Below are positions 11,450 to 24,834 of a stretch of DNA of 64,000 bases, piece after piece. This stretch comes from Epiperipatus broadwayi (taxonomy: Eukaryota; Onychophora; Udeonychophora; Euonychophora; Peripatidae). Location of the stretch: assembly GCA_028023455.1 (NCBI GenBank), contig JAQFVV010006274.1, positions 930,001-994,000 on the forward strand, written 5' to 3'. The position numbers and the translations under genes are program-made. How positions within the stretch are numbered: the stretch's first letter is position 1; each line of letters begins with the position of its first letter. The notes under the pieces were generated by a model. The model was not told the origin of the DNA, did not search any database, and saw only the letters and a program-made list of their open reading frames with translations.

Positions 11450-12500
11450 AAACTAGTATTTCAGTATCATGTTTTAATATTTCTCCAATTCAAGATCAAC
11501 AACCTTTCCATTTTTGAGATTATAAAGAGCTGTTTTAACTTCAATAAGCTGAATGTCTTTATCCACATATTAAATGAATAGATGAATGGAATATATATCA
11601 TTAAAAGTCATCTGTAATTTTTGTATTGTTCTTTAAAAAAATTGTTAAAATACTTCTTCCACATGTTTAAAATACTATTGTCAGCATATGAAAGAGAGCC
11701 ATTGCTGGATTTTATAGGATGGTAGTACTAATTTTTAAATCGATATATTGCTTTCAATGCATTAACAAAAGATCTAAAGTCACTACAGTCAGAAAATATC
11801 TATTTCTTGCAATTTTAATCCTCCGTGGTTTTTAAGCCTTTTAGTTATGAAATCTCACATTTACTTTATTATTCTGCAAACAATAATACCACATGTCTTT
11901 TTAGGTCACTAATAATCAAATCATTATTAGAAAAACCATCATGTTTCGATTTTTTAGTGAATTCAAGAATATATTTACTTGTATCTATAATACACTTCTT
12001 AATAGAATTCCATGCTTTAGTAACATGACAATCTTCAAAACCCAAATAGCAATTTTAGTGTTCAATAACTTGAAATTTGTCACTTATAGTAGACACTTCT
12101 AAAAAACAAACATTGATTTTTTTTGTGAATAAGATTGGAATAAGGTCTATTTTCCAATACAACTATAATTTTAAACTTGGAGCATATTAGTCTATATATG
12201 TCCAACAATGTTCATTTGGAAGTGCTTATTTAATGTGAATATCTTCTATGCAGATTTTTAATGATAATGTAATCTATTAACTGCTACTGTTTTGAGAGTG
12301 GATGCATACACATTCTTTTATAGTGATTCTTCTGCCTAACAACAGATCATTTGAGTTTACAGCACAACTCCCTTTATTTTCAGAAACTTTAGCCAAGGCC
12401 TACTATTTATACCAACATATGCATTAAAGTCTTCAAAAAATAAAATTCAATGTTAAGTCTTTATCCAGCAATAATAAAAACTTTCTTTTTCAGAAGTCTC
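11450..12500 (-). pseudogene. degenerate LINE fragment (endonuclease to RT linker)
   Basis: Minus-strand frames with many stops give pieces in the order of an APE-type LINE ORF2. A D-FNAYVG-like motif near 12,430 precedes a region with IHSQNSSS-type sequence near 12,290. At 11,560-11,500 comes DIQLIEVKTALYNLKNGK, which matches the conserved block before the RT (EE...A...LKNGKAPG). The RT itself is absent. The 3' side of the fragment meets the 3' end of the Penelope-like element at about 11,425 in tail-to-tail orientation, so one element may have truncated the other. Confidence 0.5.
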
Positions 12501-12528
12501 TGAATTTGAGATTGCCCTGTATATATTG

Positions 12529-13440
12529 TAACGGTCAGAATTGTGTGATCAGCAAACAAGATTCAGAGACCTTGCAAAAGTACTTCAAACCCAGCATGTT
12601 CGGGATATGGTAGTCGCGGAAAAGTACTAAGCTTTAACCTATTTGTCAGTGCTCCAAAACCTCCACTATCTGACCATTGCTCCTGATGCTACTAATGGTC
12701 ATCGTTTTTCTTCGGTCATGGTGGTCAGGGTAAAACAACGACTCGTATCAGTTTAAACTTAGCCTGTCATACACTGGAGTTATTAAATTAATCTAAGATA
12801 CTCACCAAATTCTTTGATACAGCTCAGAATATTATTTCAAATATTTCATAGGTTTTGGATATATACGTATATGACTTAATTAATTGTGGACATAGTTGGG
12901 TGGATATGATGAACCAGGGAATGACATGACAACTATATAGATATATATGATTTATTAACACAATTCATTAGAAGATAGAAATAAAAATAATTTTAACCAA
13001 AAATAATAATTACAATATTCAACTATCAGTTATTTATAAAGGTACAGTATTTAGATATCACTGGGATAAATATATGATTTTTACAAAGAATTCACCTGTC
13101 AATAATGACAACCAAGGTTATGAACTAAAAATAACAATTACAATAATAAACATCAATATTAGATGTGTGTGAGCATTACAATGAAGTCATACTATCAATA
13201 ATGACAACAGAAGTTATGGACCAGAAATAATAATTTCGATAGTATTTAAACATTAGTGTTAGATGTGTGTATGCGCGCATTACAATGAAGTCATACTGAC
13301 ATTCATGACAACAACAATTATAAATCAAAAACAATAATTATAAATTAACCAGAAATAATAATTACAACACATAGTAAATATCAGTATTATGCGTGTGTAA
13401 GCATAAAATAAATTTTTATGTTGATAATGATAATATTTGA
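12529..13440 (+). repeat. unclassified dispersed repeat R1, copy 2, with minisatellite
   Basis: It starts TGTAACGGTCAGAATTGTG and follows copy 1 at 3,519 without the 390-bp interruption found there. From about 13,050 it carries a minisatellite with roughly 102-bp spacing: GATGTGTGTGAGCATTACAA near 13,160, its variant near 13,262 and a worn unit near 13,391. The minisatellite shares the ATAATGACAA and GCATTACAA words with the 67-bp array of copy 1. No coding frame is present. Confidence 0.65.
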
Positions 13441-15200
13441 TCAAGAAATATGCCACTATAAAATTAATATGCCAATTGTCAAGAGTAAACACAATACCTG
13501 GTTAAATTAAGTTAGAGGCCAGAAATATATATTTAATAAATTTATGTGTGTGTTTACATACATAGGGAAAGTTAAGTATATTTTTTATTATTATATCTAC
13601 TTTTAGTATTCCCAGCAGGAGTTATGGACCAAAACATAATTCCAGCTCCCTTTATTATCAATAGTTATATGGTAAATATGGTTTATCTATCCCACACAGC
13701 ATTACCAACAGGCATGATCAAAAAATCTAATCTTAGAAGATCATTGGCATCTGGGTTTGATTCCTGTGCCGGTTATATTATTATTGGCACTGGAAGATGG
13801 CCAATCTCCATTGTCGAGCAATAAAAAATATATAGAAGTGCCTATGAAAACACATTCACAATCAGCGGGGCATGTGTAGGAAATAATGGAGCTGGGCTTT
13901 GAATGCCTATCGTCGCAGAGTACCCCTGTATTGACTCAAAAACATGGCTATCTCCAGGACCGGTAAAAATATCCATCTGGCAGCTTGCATAGCATTACTC
14001 AACATATATTCATTATTAAAAGCCATATAGGCACAGATCATTCTATTAAACAACACTGATATATTTGCCCATAAAAAACATTAACTTATATCTGTATAGA
14101 TATTTTCTTAAACCTGTATTTAATAAGTAATAATGGGAAATTTTTAAGATAATTATACCCTATAGGCTATAAAAATGCCCACATGCTTAAATATAAAGCT
14201 TAACCACAAAATGCTAGAGGCAAAAACACTACTGCTGAGATAGTACTCTTTCCCCAAATGTATGCGTCACTAAATACATATATAGTGAGATGAACACATA
14301 CTTTGTAATAAGTAATATTGCCTGTTTTACATTTAAGAAAAAGAAGCACTATCATTATTATTATTATTATTATTATTATTTTTTAACACATAAATAAACA
14401 TATATATATATTATTTCATTTTTAATTGTCATAAAGAATCTTAATCAAATCTATATCAAATGAATAATAATTTTAACACTCATTTATATTCTCAATTTTT
14501 TTTAACAAGGAACTGTAATTATGTATATATGAGTAGAGGGCAGATTTTCATACAGATATTTGATTTTTTTTTCTCTTTTTTTTAAAAAATAAAATGACAT
14601 TTTACTCAGCCAGAATTAGACAATCGATTTAAGAAACTCAAATTTAACTGTTTGTTAATTTAAAATTATAAAAATAGTTACCCCTTTCCCACTTTAAGAT
14701 TTGAAATAAACAAATTTATGCATAAAATTGATCTAATAGTAAAATATAATCATCCAATACTGGCTGAATTTGGTGTAGTTAACACTAATCAATAATGTGT
14801 ATTTTATAATTAAAGAGAACATACTGGCATATTTCAAAATAAATAATAAAAGTGGTATTTATAAACTTCATAGTAATCTTTTGTTCCATTTTAGAATTAG
14901 ACATTACACTCTTTTTTTTCCTCTACGATTAATAAGTAGAAAGCCAGTTAGAACATAAATTGACTTGTTAAAAAACAATAATAAAAAAAATTAAAACACT
15001 CATATATATCATTGTCCTTTTGAAACACATCTTTTTTAAAGATATAGTCTTTTACTGAGCAGTTAGAAATCTGAGAATTTTGAATTTAGATATTCTAGAG
15101 GTTTTTTTTATATAGAAAACATTTTAATTATTTTATCTTGAAGGATTAAAAGTTTATACTTGCAATGCTTACTCTGTCACTTTGATGAGGCAGCTATTTT
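13440..15200. other. AT-rich DNA, with a possible SINE-like island near 13,690-13,990
   Basis: Near 13,740-13,770 a box-B-like GGGTTTGATTCC sits in a less AT-rich island, but no box A is convincing. An ATT triplet microsatellite lies at about 14,352-14,381. Nothing else is recognised. Confidence 0.3.
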
Positions 15201-15220
15201 TTTGCTGGTTCATTTATTTC

Positions 15221-15363
15221 AGGATCGATCTTTGGCTTCTACTGGACTCAGGACAGGCTGGATTCGAAGTTGGTTCTCCGTTGTTTCAGCGGCAGCAGCA
15301 TGGAATCAATTAGATTTTTTTCTTTTACAGATGCATTTTCTGGAGATTCCCCCAGAGGGGAAA
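15221..15363 (+). other. exon-like island of unknown identity
   Basis: A GC-richer block is bounded by an acceptor-like tract (TTCATTTATTTCAG, ending at about 15,222) and a donor-like GTAAAC after GGGGAAAG (about 15,365). A second acceptor-like tract (CTTTTACAG) lies at about 15,329. One frame is open throughout (DRSLASTGLRTGWIRSWF, then PPEGKGKL). A second frame is also open (IFGFYWTQDRLDSKL, then TDAFSGDSPRGE). I do not recognise either product. It could be a host exon, a transposon piece or chance. Confidence 0.25.
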
Positions 15364-15399
15364 GGTAAACTTTGACTACTCACAGGTCCTGGTGATTAT

Positions 15400-18300
15400 T
15401 TGACATCAGCTTATATTTAATTGGTCTATTAGAGAGTGATTTTGACTTTCACTTTTATTCTTCTTTTCTTTGACTTTTTTCTTCTGATTTGACTTTTACC
15501 TTTGACTCTTAAAAACTTTTACTTTCCTGCCAATACTTTTAAAAACTCTTTTACTGTCCTGACTAGAAAACCAACCCAGTATTTATAATGCATGTAACTT
15601 TAAACAAAACTTTACTCAGCAAAATCAAAAATTAGTGCAGCATTTGTTTAATCTTATATTTTTTTCTTAACACCTATATCATAACTGCCTTTGTTAGAAA
15701 TGAAAATAGACTGATTAACTGATCTTTTAATTTAAACTAGTTACCAAAATCCTATTAAGATTAAATTAAGTGCTTTTAAAGATGAGAAATAATTAGTATT
15801 TCTATGCAACTTAAGAATGTTTCAAAAAAATAGACTCGTAGTAAAAAAATGTTATTTCCAAATAAAGAATGAGTCATTTTTCTTTGTCTTTTAGGAAAAA
15901 CATATAGACAAATGAAATATATTTTTCTTTTCCAAATATATAACAAAAAATGCATTTCAATAAAACAAGATATACATATTAAAACGGTCAGTTTCATCCA
16001 TCTGCCCGTTTCACTTATGTTACCCACACGTCTATCTATATGCCAGGTTTAAACCCTCCCAGAGTACCAATATGAATAACATTAAATTATTATAGATGCA
16101 GAATCACGTGTATATATATATATGCGAGCAGTATGTCTGTAATTTAATTGAATATGTATGGATTACAGATATGTATCAATTTTATAAATATTTCTAATTT
16201 AGGAAATATTTTAGCCTAAATTATGTTAATGGTATATATTACAGATAGGTAAATTCATTTTAGACATTTCTATTTTAAGAAATATTTTAGTTAACTTATT
16301 TAGCAACTTTATTATTGTATTAGTGAAATCGCATATACATATTTCCTGTTATTCTGCATTTATTCTACTGCCTCTGGTTATAAATTGTTTTCTGCTAATT
16401 ACAGGGTAATTTTGTCAAAAATAACATTGGATTTTGTAAAACAGATTTAATGTAGGTCACGCATCTAGTCCTAAAATAGCGTGGATATTGTTTGAAATAT
16501 ATAATGTTAACAACAAGATAAGCAAGAAAACAGAATCTAAATTACTTTGTTATCACTAAAATTGTTTGTCTAAATAAAGAAATGAGTTTTTCTACCGGTG
16601 GGAATAATTAAATGTTTTGCTAAAATAAAAATGGATTGTTCAGCTACATAAAAAAATAACAGGTGTACAGATTTCAAAAGGTATAGATACTTGAAGTTTT
16701 ATTAACAAGGAGATCAATCATATATATATATTAAGTGAACTATAGGCCGAATCCACGTCGGTTTCACCTTAAAATGTGCGAGTAGAGGCCGTAATTTACC
16801 GCCTCTCCTCGCGGAGAATGGAGAGCTTTGGTTAATGAAACCTAATGCCATCACCAGCAAAAGTAGCCCATGGAAAAATCTCTGTTAACTGTGCATCATC
16901 ATCAAGTGTCAACTTATTATCGTCCCAAGTGCTTCAAAACCAGCTGCAATGGAAACAACTAAATGGTAAATTTTCTCAGAGCTTTTGTCTATAAACTGTT
17001 ACTTTCATTTCTCTATTTTTTAAAAGCTAGCTATTCACTAAATCTGCTTTCATCAAAACCTTTACTAAAATCTACAAAGAAGATTGTTAAATGCTAAGTC
17101 TTGCCTGATTATAAAATTTAAATTCTCTTTTATAATGTAAAACTCCTATTAATCTATTTTAAATGTACAATTTTCTGCAGTCTTTTATGCCTAGTTCTAA
17201 ATCTATTCAATTTTATTTTATGATTTTATCATTTTAATATAATATGTGTATTTAATATGCCAAATGACTCAAAACCGCAAGTATTTCTAAATATCATTTT
17301 AGCTTATCGATTTGCGAAGATAATTTCAAATCTTCACTATAATTTAATATTAATCAATTGAATCATTATTCTTCATTCTCACTCGCTGTTTCGAGATCAT
17401 ATTATGTTACTGATTAAGTTTTGGGTATCAATATTATAATAATCAGTTATCTAGCTATTTTATGTAGTTTGCTTAATTTTAGTTATGAATTATAACTATT
17501 TATATATATATATATATAACTCATATATCACCGGAACTAGCCACAGGAATATTTTCAAAGCATATTTTAATATTTTATTCGTAATTACCCCGCAAATATG
17601 CTTTATCCTCCTTAGATTGATTTATGTTGAGAAGCAGGTCATAATATTAAACTAGTTACTAATTAATTTAGTCCCTTAATAGTATATTTAAAATACTAAA
17701 TTTGAGAACTGGATTATATAGATATGCAAATATACGCTATCTAATTTTAAGGCACGATAATGTAATGTTACACGATTGCGTTATATATATGTGTAAGTTT
17801 GCGGATGTGTCTTTACAAAGTACGCAACGCACACTTATCAGCTTGCTGCATGATTTTCGATGATGTGCTGGCGGAGGTCACTCTCATCCACTTTAGTTCG
17901 GGTTCAAGGACACTTTTAGAACTAGGGCACAAGGACCTAGATGATTCATAACGCTTATCCGACTATCTGAACTACTAATGTTCTTATTCGCGGCAGGTTG
18001 AGCGGTCTTAGGGAAAGCTGAGTCTTTGGAGACTGAAACCCGTGAATATTTAATATGTGCCATAGGGGATATAGGTAAACCTATCATAAATCAGTTATTC
18101 TCCCCCTTTTATATTAAACGCTTATCTAGCATTAGTATACATCCTAATCTAGGTTAACACACTCACCTGCGTATATCTGAGCCTAATTACATGCTCGAAT
18201 TAACTTTGTATTAAATATATGCCATAAGAGCGTTATGATAGTTAGTTATATAGCTTTGGCTATAAAGTTCCGCATGATCTAGCAGACTACAAGAGAGCTA

Positions 18301-18470
18301 GAAATTTGGCATATTAATTAATATAGGCATGAAATTCCAATACTGCTCTACACATTATTAAACGCTTATAATGAGATATATAACATGAATCTCAGCAGTT
18401 ATCTAACGCCTGCAAGCGTTATACCTCACGTTCTTACCATATAATTTGGTATGTTTTAATTTATTGTTTG
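15400..18470. other. unassigned sequence with two less AT-rich islands
   Basis: Islands near 16,745-16,960 and 17,830-18,110 stand out by composition. The second has a minus-strand open frame of 64 codons (17,893-18,087, MIGLPISPMAHIKYSRVS ...), low in complexity and unrecognised. The rest is AT-rich, with TA microsatellites near 16,110 and 17,505. Confidence 0.3.
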
Positions 18471-18471
18471 C

Positions 18472-18535
18472 TATTGTTTTATTAAAGTAATAATATTTAA
18501 AAGTATTGTTTTATTAAAGTAATAATATTTAAAAG
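18472..18535. repeat. 32-bp tandem duplication
   Basis: TATTGTTTTATTAAAGTAAT with its following 12 bp occurs twice, at 18,472 and 18,504, without a visible difference. Confidence 0.9.
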
Positions 18536-18729
18536 TATAGCTCGTTTGCATATTTTATTGTCCGTGAATTCATTTTGTCCAACTCTATATTTAATTACAC
18601 ATACACTATTTCATATATATGTAGATCAGTCTGTTAAGTTCTATAATTAATTACTTAGCCATATGTGTGTATATCTTATCAAATCAATGATAAATTAGTC
18701 CAATTATGAGTCTCTTGCTTTACTGGGAA

Positions 18730-18960
18730 TGACTGCTGAACCGAGAGTGAATTGATTGTCTGTGTACGTTGAGGAATGTCATCCATAGGGTAGTAAATCA
18801 TTGAGCAGAGGTGAAAGTATTGAATGTTGGTTGGATTCTGGATCACAGCATCTGGATTCGAACAGCTTTAGTGTATTTTGCCTATGTTCTAGATTTTGTT
18901 ACGTTGAGGGACAATTCTTACCATTACAATGTATGCCCTCTCATTCAATAACACACACAC
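18730..18960. repeat. dispersed repeat related to 58,890-59,060
   Basis: Both loci contain GGGTAGTAAATC followed by a GAGCA..GGTGA word, and about 100 bp later CTAGATTTTGTT / CTGGATTTTGTT. The minus strand here reads GTTCGAATCC near 18,855, an exact box-B core, but the A box is weak. A worn SINE is possible. Confidence 0.4.
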
Positions 18961-21150
18961 ATTCATATATTATTTTCTAACCAAAATTAAAAAATCACAT
19001 CTTTGATCTACAAAATATATATATATCCTATTTTTAAACGACTAACATGAAGCTCTGTGTGTGCATTCAATATTAATGAGATGAATACTGATATCATTGT
19101 AAAAGCTAAGTTTTAATGCCATTATACTTTCATTGATGCATCAAGAAATTCTGAAAATAAAAAAGACTAAATTAGATTTTACTGCATATCTCGCATTTTG
19201 CTGTCTTTTTTCACTGGTTGATTTGCCCTTCCCAAAGACTTGTAACCTTTTACCTGTTCTATTAAACTTTATTCTTCTAGAAGGTGACTTTCTAAGAATA
19301 AACATATCTGTTTTAAATCGTGATAGCTTTTTAGCCAACAGTGCTGATCTCCATTTAAATGTTGAAGGTTTATATCAAATAAAGTTCACACATGATATGC
19401 ATCTTTATTTAAAAAAAAAAAATCTTTAGTACTACTAATGCCTTTTAATAACAGCATTTCTATCTTTTTAATGACTACTTCACTAGATATGATAAGTCAA
19501 TAGTTGCGTGAGACTATTAGTAGATCACATTTTCTAGGTTCGTTCCATATTTGTTGTAGGTTGGGGTAGCCCTAGTTAGGGATCTAAGTATAAATCTTTG
19601 TGTAGCTGTTACCCCTGTTTTATTCAATTCAAGCCTGTCTAAATGATTACTGTCTTAAGAAAAGATCTCAATAAGGGTTTGCCCATTTACTAACCATATA
19701 CCCATCATTATTTTCTTATTTTCTTAATTCTTAATGGCTTAAGCTAAAGAAATATGAAAAAGGGAATTTGAATCACAAATGTTGTCTGTGTAATTAAAAG
19801 AAAGAAATGTGATTGCAAAAACATACAACCTCATTTGCAGTTAGTATTGAGAGATGATTGATGTCATGAAAGGATCATGGGCATAGAAAATAAAATAAAC
19901 AGCCTGAAAAGACTCTTTGTATTAGAGATAGTACTTAGCCTTAATGAAATAAACATTCTATCCTATAATGCAGCAGGAGATATTTTTAGTCAGAAACTGT
20001 TTGTTATTCACCATTAATCTTCATATCTCAAGGCCATTCTATTTGGGACCTGTAACTTATAAATAACATGATCTTTTATATAGAGTGAAAAAAAAAATTA
20101 GAACCTCAGTATTTTGACTTTTATGGCTAAATTCATACAGAGTATGCTTCATTTTTTAGTAAGGTATTTTGTTAAACTTTAATTTTTCACTCATGGTGAA
20201 ATCAAAGTTAAACTTCATCATTTCATTCACAAGTTTAATTTACATTTTCTTGTATTTATTTTTTTTGATGTCATTTTTATTAATAATTTACAATTAATTA
20301 AAGAATGATTCAAGATCATTTATGTCTTTATTGAAAAGTGATTGTTTAGAATGAGTTTATGCCAAAAATATTATCTGTAAAGTAAATTTTGTAAATGAAT
20401 GTCAATAAATGCAAATCAATAGTATGTAGCATTTGAAAGAACTATGAAGCTTTAAACTGTTTAAAGACCTTGTTGAATAAAATGCGTCCTATTAACCATT
20501 AATATAATTTCCCCACCTCAAGTCTGCAGTTGTATGTTTAAAAAGTAAAAAAATGAACAATTACTTTTCAACTGCATGCAAATTTTGAAGAAAAAAAAAA
20601 TGTGATTGACTATATTTTTAAACATATTAAAAAAACTATTTATAGTTAAAATAAGTTATAAAACTGTGAAATGACTACATTATTGTATATTTTAGAATAT
20701 TTTGTGATTTGGAAATTTAATAAATAGTTTTTTATTTAATATTATAAAATAAAAGCAATTATATCTTCATCAAGAATAACATATCTTGTTTTTTATATAA
20801 AATTTGCTATTATTATTATATATTATTATTAGTTATATATTGTTAATTTTTTTTTATCTAATGATAGAATATACAAGACAATTCTGTTTAACCCTTCTTC
20901 CCTTTGATCTCTGTTGTAGTTGATTTTTGTGTGGAAAAAAAATATTTTTTCCTTAACATACATACATGACTTTTCAATAAAGTAATATAAATGTGTATGT
21001 TTGTACAAAAAATAAATATATATATTAAGTGTGTTTAAAATAATACAAAAATATTTTTTAAAATAAAACTTAAAATGTTGCAATTAATAAAATACATTGT
21101 TAAAATATTATAATCTTATGATTGTCATATAAAATTACATCATTCATACA
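18960..21150. other. unassigned AT-rich sequence
   Basis: Overlapping frames on both strands at about 19,133-19,429 (98 and 65 codons) have no recognisable family. The minus-strand one is basic (LSRFKTDMFILRKSPSRR). I cannot call either a gene. Confidence 0.3.
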
Positions 21151-21159
21151 TATTACAAT

Positions 21160-24100
21160 CAGAGGTGAGCTGAGCCATTGTTAATTTTTTTTAAAATTTG
21201 GGAGGCCATTGTTAAAAATTTGATTACACAATTTTATATTAAAATTATAAGTAAGGAATCACAGAACATGCCAAATAATGTGCAATGATATTATTTATAT
21301 TTATTAATAAAAATAATTTAAAATTATAGTTAACTTTTAATTATTGTTCTACATTTTTAATGTGATTGTGTTCCACTGTTTCCATGGTTGCGTTCATCTA
21401 CTGATACAAAAAATGTACTTCAGGACTTAAATTATCTGTATAATACACATTTATAAAAGTTATGTCAATTGAACACAATTATCTTAAGAGGTATCAATTT
21501 AGATAACAGTGTTCGTATATCGATTTGAGTAACAGTATGTGGGTTTGTTGATTGGGTTTGCAGTTAAAATGAAAGGGTTGACTTGCACATGATGGACCAT
21601 GGGTTTAGAGTATTTGATGACAATGCATGTTCTAAAAATACTAGTGTAGCAAATTTTTACCCTTTAAGTTGTAATAGTATCATATACTTTTACTTATGGG
21701 TCAAATAAATTAAAACATCAAATTGTAAAATAACATTAGTCTATGATAATTGTGATTAAACAAAATTTACATTTTAAAAACTATAAGAACAAAGAGATGT
21801 CCATAGTGTAAAAATCTAATTATTCTATTAAGTATTATTGCTTTTAATGAACATAAAATGAAATAAAGTTAATATAGAGTGTGTATCAACTTGTCATTAT
21901 TACTACGGTTATTTTATTCTGTTTTGAAATATTTTTAAATTGTATATTCAGTAACTTGAAGTATTAATTTGTGGGAAGTATCTCATATATTTGCTGTTGA
22001 ATGGTTTTTATAAAAAAAACTTGAAGTGATGTATAAAAATTTATTAAACATTTAGATAACATAATGTGTAAGAATAAGTTTAGATATGGCATGTTAAGTT
22101 TCAATAATATATTGTTATTACTTAATTTCAAAATATATATTATTAATTATTTTTTAATAGACATGAAAAAACAAACAAATTTGTTGTCATTTTTTGGAAA
22201 AGATAAAAAAATCAAAATTGATTCTGATACAAAAACTTGCACACAAGAAGATATCAATGAAAGCACTGATGGTGTATCAGAACTATTACAGTCTGATGGT
22301 ACTGATGCTCATATTTATATTTTACAAGAATCACAAGATGAAAATGACAGAGAAATTATGTTGTCAATTGCTAGAACTGCAAACAAGCAAATTATTTTAA
22401 AACTCAATATACTTGGCTAGAAATTAAAAGTACATTAGAATGTTTTGCGTGTTTAAAATTTGTGAGTTGAAGGTAACAAACATTGCCATGGAACCAACTG
22501 GAGCATTGAAAAATACAAGATTACATATTCATAATGAATCATTTTTTCATAATACAATCATAAAACTTAATAGTGAATTTAATAAATCAATATTGCAAAA
22601 AATATTGACAAATTAAAAGGAAAAGATGTTTTGATAACATCAAAAAAATTTAACACTGCTTATAATTTGCAAAAAATAATCATCCAATGTCTGATATGCC
22701 TGATTTAATAGAATTGCAAATTAAAAACAGTCTTGATTTAGGAATATCATTATATTCAAGATTTACATTAATAATAAATTTAAAAATAAAATTAGAAATA
22801 TTCTTTAAAATAATAGAAAACTCTATTTAAATAAAATATTTGGTAATTTACTTAAAAATTGAATTTACTGAGCCATGTTTGATTTTTGTAGATCTTGTAG
22901 AGTTAGAAAGTACTATCCCACATGTATACATAATGCATTAATTATTACTTTACATACATATGGATTTTCAGATAATTATTTGAAAGATTATCTTATTGTA
23001 TTTTGTTGCAATAGCATTAGTGTAGTGCTGAAAAGTAAACTGGGTGGTACAACTAAACTTTTAAAAAATTTTCCAAATATTGTGATTTGACCTTGCCTAG
23101 TGCATCATGTACAATTAGCACTACATGATGCAATAAAGGAAATTAAAGAAGTAAATCACTTCAAAATATTTGTAGATAAATTATATGCATTTTATCATCA
23201 ATCTCCAAAAAATCAATGTGTGATAAATACAATTGCAGATTAGCTCAACATAAAAATTTTAAAAATTGGTCATGTATTAGAACCTTGATGGACAACATGC
23301 AGTTTAAGAATGGTTCTTGAACAGTTTGGATAAATTACCCAGCATTATGCAAACAATTTGCATCCAACAGTAAATATTCAGTTTTATTAAATCGATTATT
23401 AAATTTTAGAATTTTTAAAGGATTTAGCATTAATGATTATTATTCTTCAATCATTCTTGTATTTTTTTTAAAGTTCTACAGAATAGAAATATAAATATTA
23501 TAAAAGCCAACTCTTTAGTTATCGGACAATAAATGCTGTTAATAATTTAATAATTTCAAAAGGTTTATATGAAAGTAAAATTGAATCAACTTTACAGTTT
23601 ATAGAATTTCAAGGAATTGTGCTTTGCAAGCAATATGAAATTTAAGAAATTACCACAAGAAGAACTTTTGGGTTACATTGCTCAGTCCATAAAGGATAGA
23701 TTATTGCTGCAAAATAATTTTAATATAAAACATGAAAATGATCTTACATTAGCAGATGAAGAATTGAAGAGTATTTTTTAATTATTTTATTTGATTTTTT
23801 GATAGTTTGATTTTTAATATTTGTTATTCTGAAACATAGAATATGGAAATAGTTACTTCTCCATGGCTAGAAGGGAGGAAAAAAAAAAACAACTCAATTT
23901 TATTTTAAAATATCAAATTAATATAAATGATTTTAGAGATTTAGTGGAGATTGTTTTAGAAGTAAAGTTACATTGCTGAATTTCCTACTACAATTAAAAA
24001 AGCTAGGACTATTATGGAAACAATTGCAGTAAGCAGTGCTGAAGATAAAGGGGCATTTAGTGCAATGAACAATATTGTGATTATAAAATGGCAAATCTAA

Positions 24101-24564
24101 TTATACTTTCATTAAATGGGAAGCCTTTAAATCAATTGAATGCAATTCTTATATAAAATCTTTTTTTTAAAAGTCGTTGTTTAGTTTTGAAACTGGAACT
24201 TAGAAACAAAATAAAAAGAAAATTGAAGAAAATAATGCTGTATGGCAGTTGCTGTCATAATTTAGTTGTATTTACAATATATTAAATATTTATGTATATA
24301 TATTATTTATGTTTTCAAGTTTCTATTTTGAGCAAAAATATTTTATATATCAATGTTATTAATTATTATTGTAAAAGTATTATATAATATATTTTTCATT
24401 TTAAATTTTTTTATTAATTTTTCAACATTGTAATGAATATTATTGCAGCATATATTTAAATAAAGTACATAGTATAGTGTTCTTTTTTAAAATACAATAC
24501 CTTGTTGTTCTTTTTGGAAAAAAATGAGCGAGCCCATTGATACAATTTTCCTAGCTCAGCATTG
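21160..24564 (+). mobile_element. hAT DNA transposon, full-length but decayed
   Basis: The left end CAGAGGTGAGCTGAGCCATTG and the right end, read inward as CAATGCTGAGCTAGG, form imperfect terminal inverted repeats. They are flanked by ATTACAAT (21,152-21,159) and ATTATAAT (24,565-24,572), an 8-bp target duplication with one mismatch, as expected for hAT. The roughly 3.4-kb body carries the remains of a KIAA1586/ZNF862-type transposase in the same orientation. About 0.9 kb of AT-rich leader precedes the coding remnant. Confidence 0.85.
22163..24270 (+). pseudogene. hAT transposase of the KIAA1586/ZNF862 type, broken
   Basis: The start is MKKQTNLLSFFGKDKK, the usual N-terminus of this group. 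Later pieces in varying frames are EPTGALKNTRLHIHN (near 22,500), FVDLVELEST (near 22,890), FCCNSISVV with KNFPNIVI (about 23,000-23,085), HDAIKEI.E.NHFKIFVDKLYAFYHQSPKNQC (about 23,120-23,220, interrupted here for brevity) and the C-terminal dimerisation segment EDKGAFSAMN (near 24,040). The order is that of an intact family member, with an RNase H-like core followed by the hAT dimerisation region. Many stops and frameshifts show it is inactive. Confidence 0.85.
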
Positions 24565-24834
24565 ATTATAATTAATATAGTATAATTTTAAATAATTAAA
24601 CAAATTAGTTTTCTTTTAAAAGAGAGACTTTGCGTATAAAATGTTTTAGAAGGTAAAAATATTGATTTATATAGTGTAATATGGAGATTTGAAATGACAC
24701 ATTGAATTTTTTTGACAATAGCATTTCCAGAAATTTATCAACCCATGGAAACTCAAAGCATTAATCCACAAGAAGATTAACCATTAAAGACAAATAAATG
24801 TTACAGTTATAAATTATTTGTAAAGTCTAGAGTT

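Noticed and set aside
14352-14381. CRISPR-like or other regulatory array.
   Set aside because: It is a plain ATT microsatellite. No direct repeats with unique spacers occur in the window, and the DNA is eukaryotic.
19133-19429. 98-codon frame as a small gene.
   Set aside because: An almost equally long frame runs on the other strand. There is no recognisable domain and no composition change at its borders.
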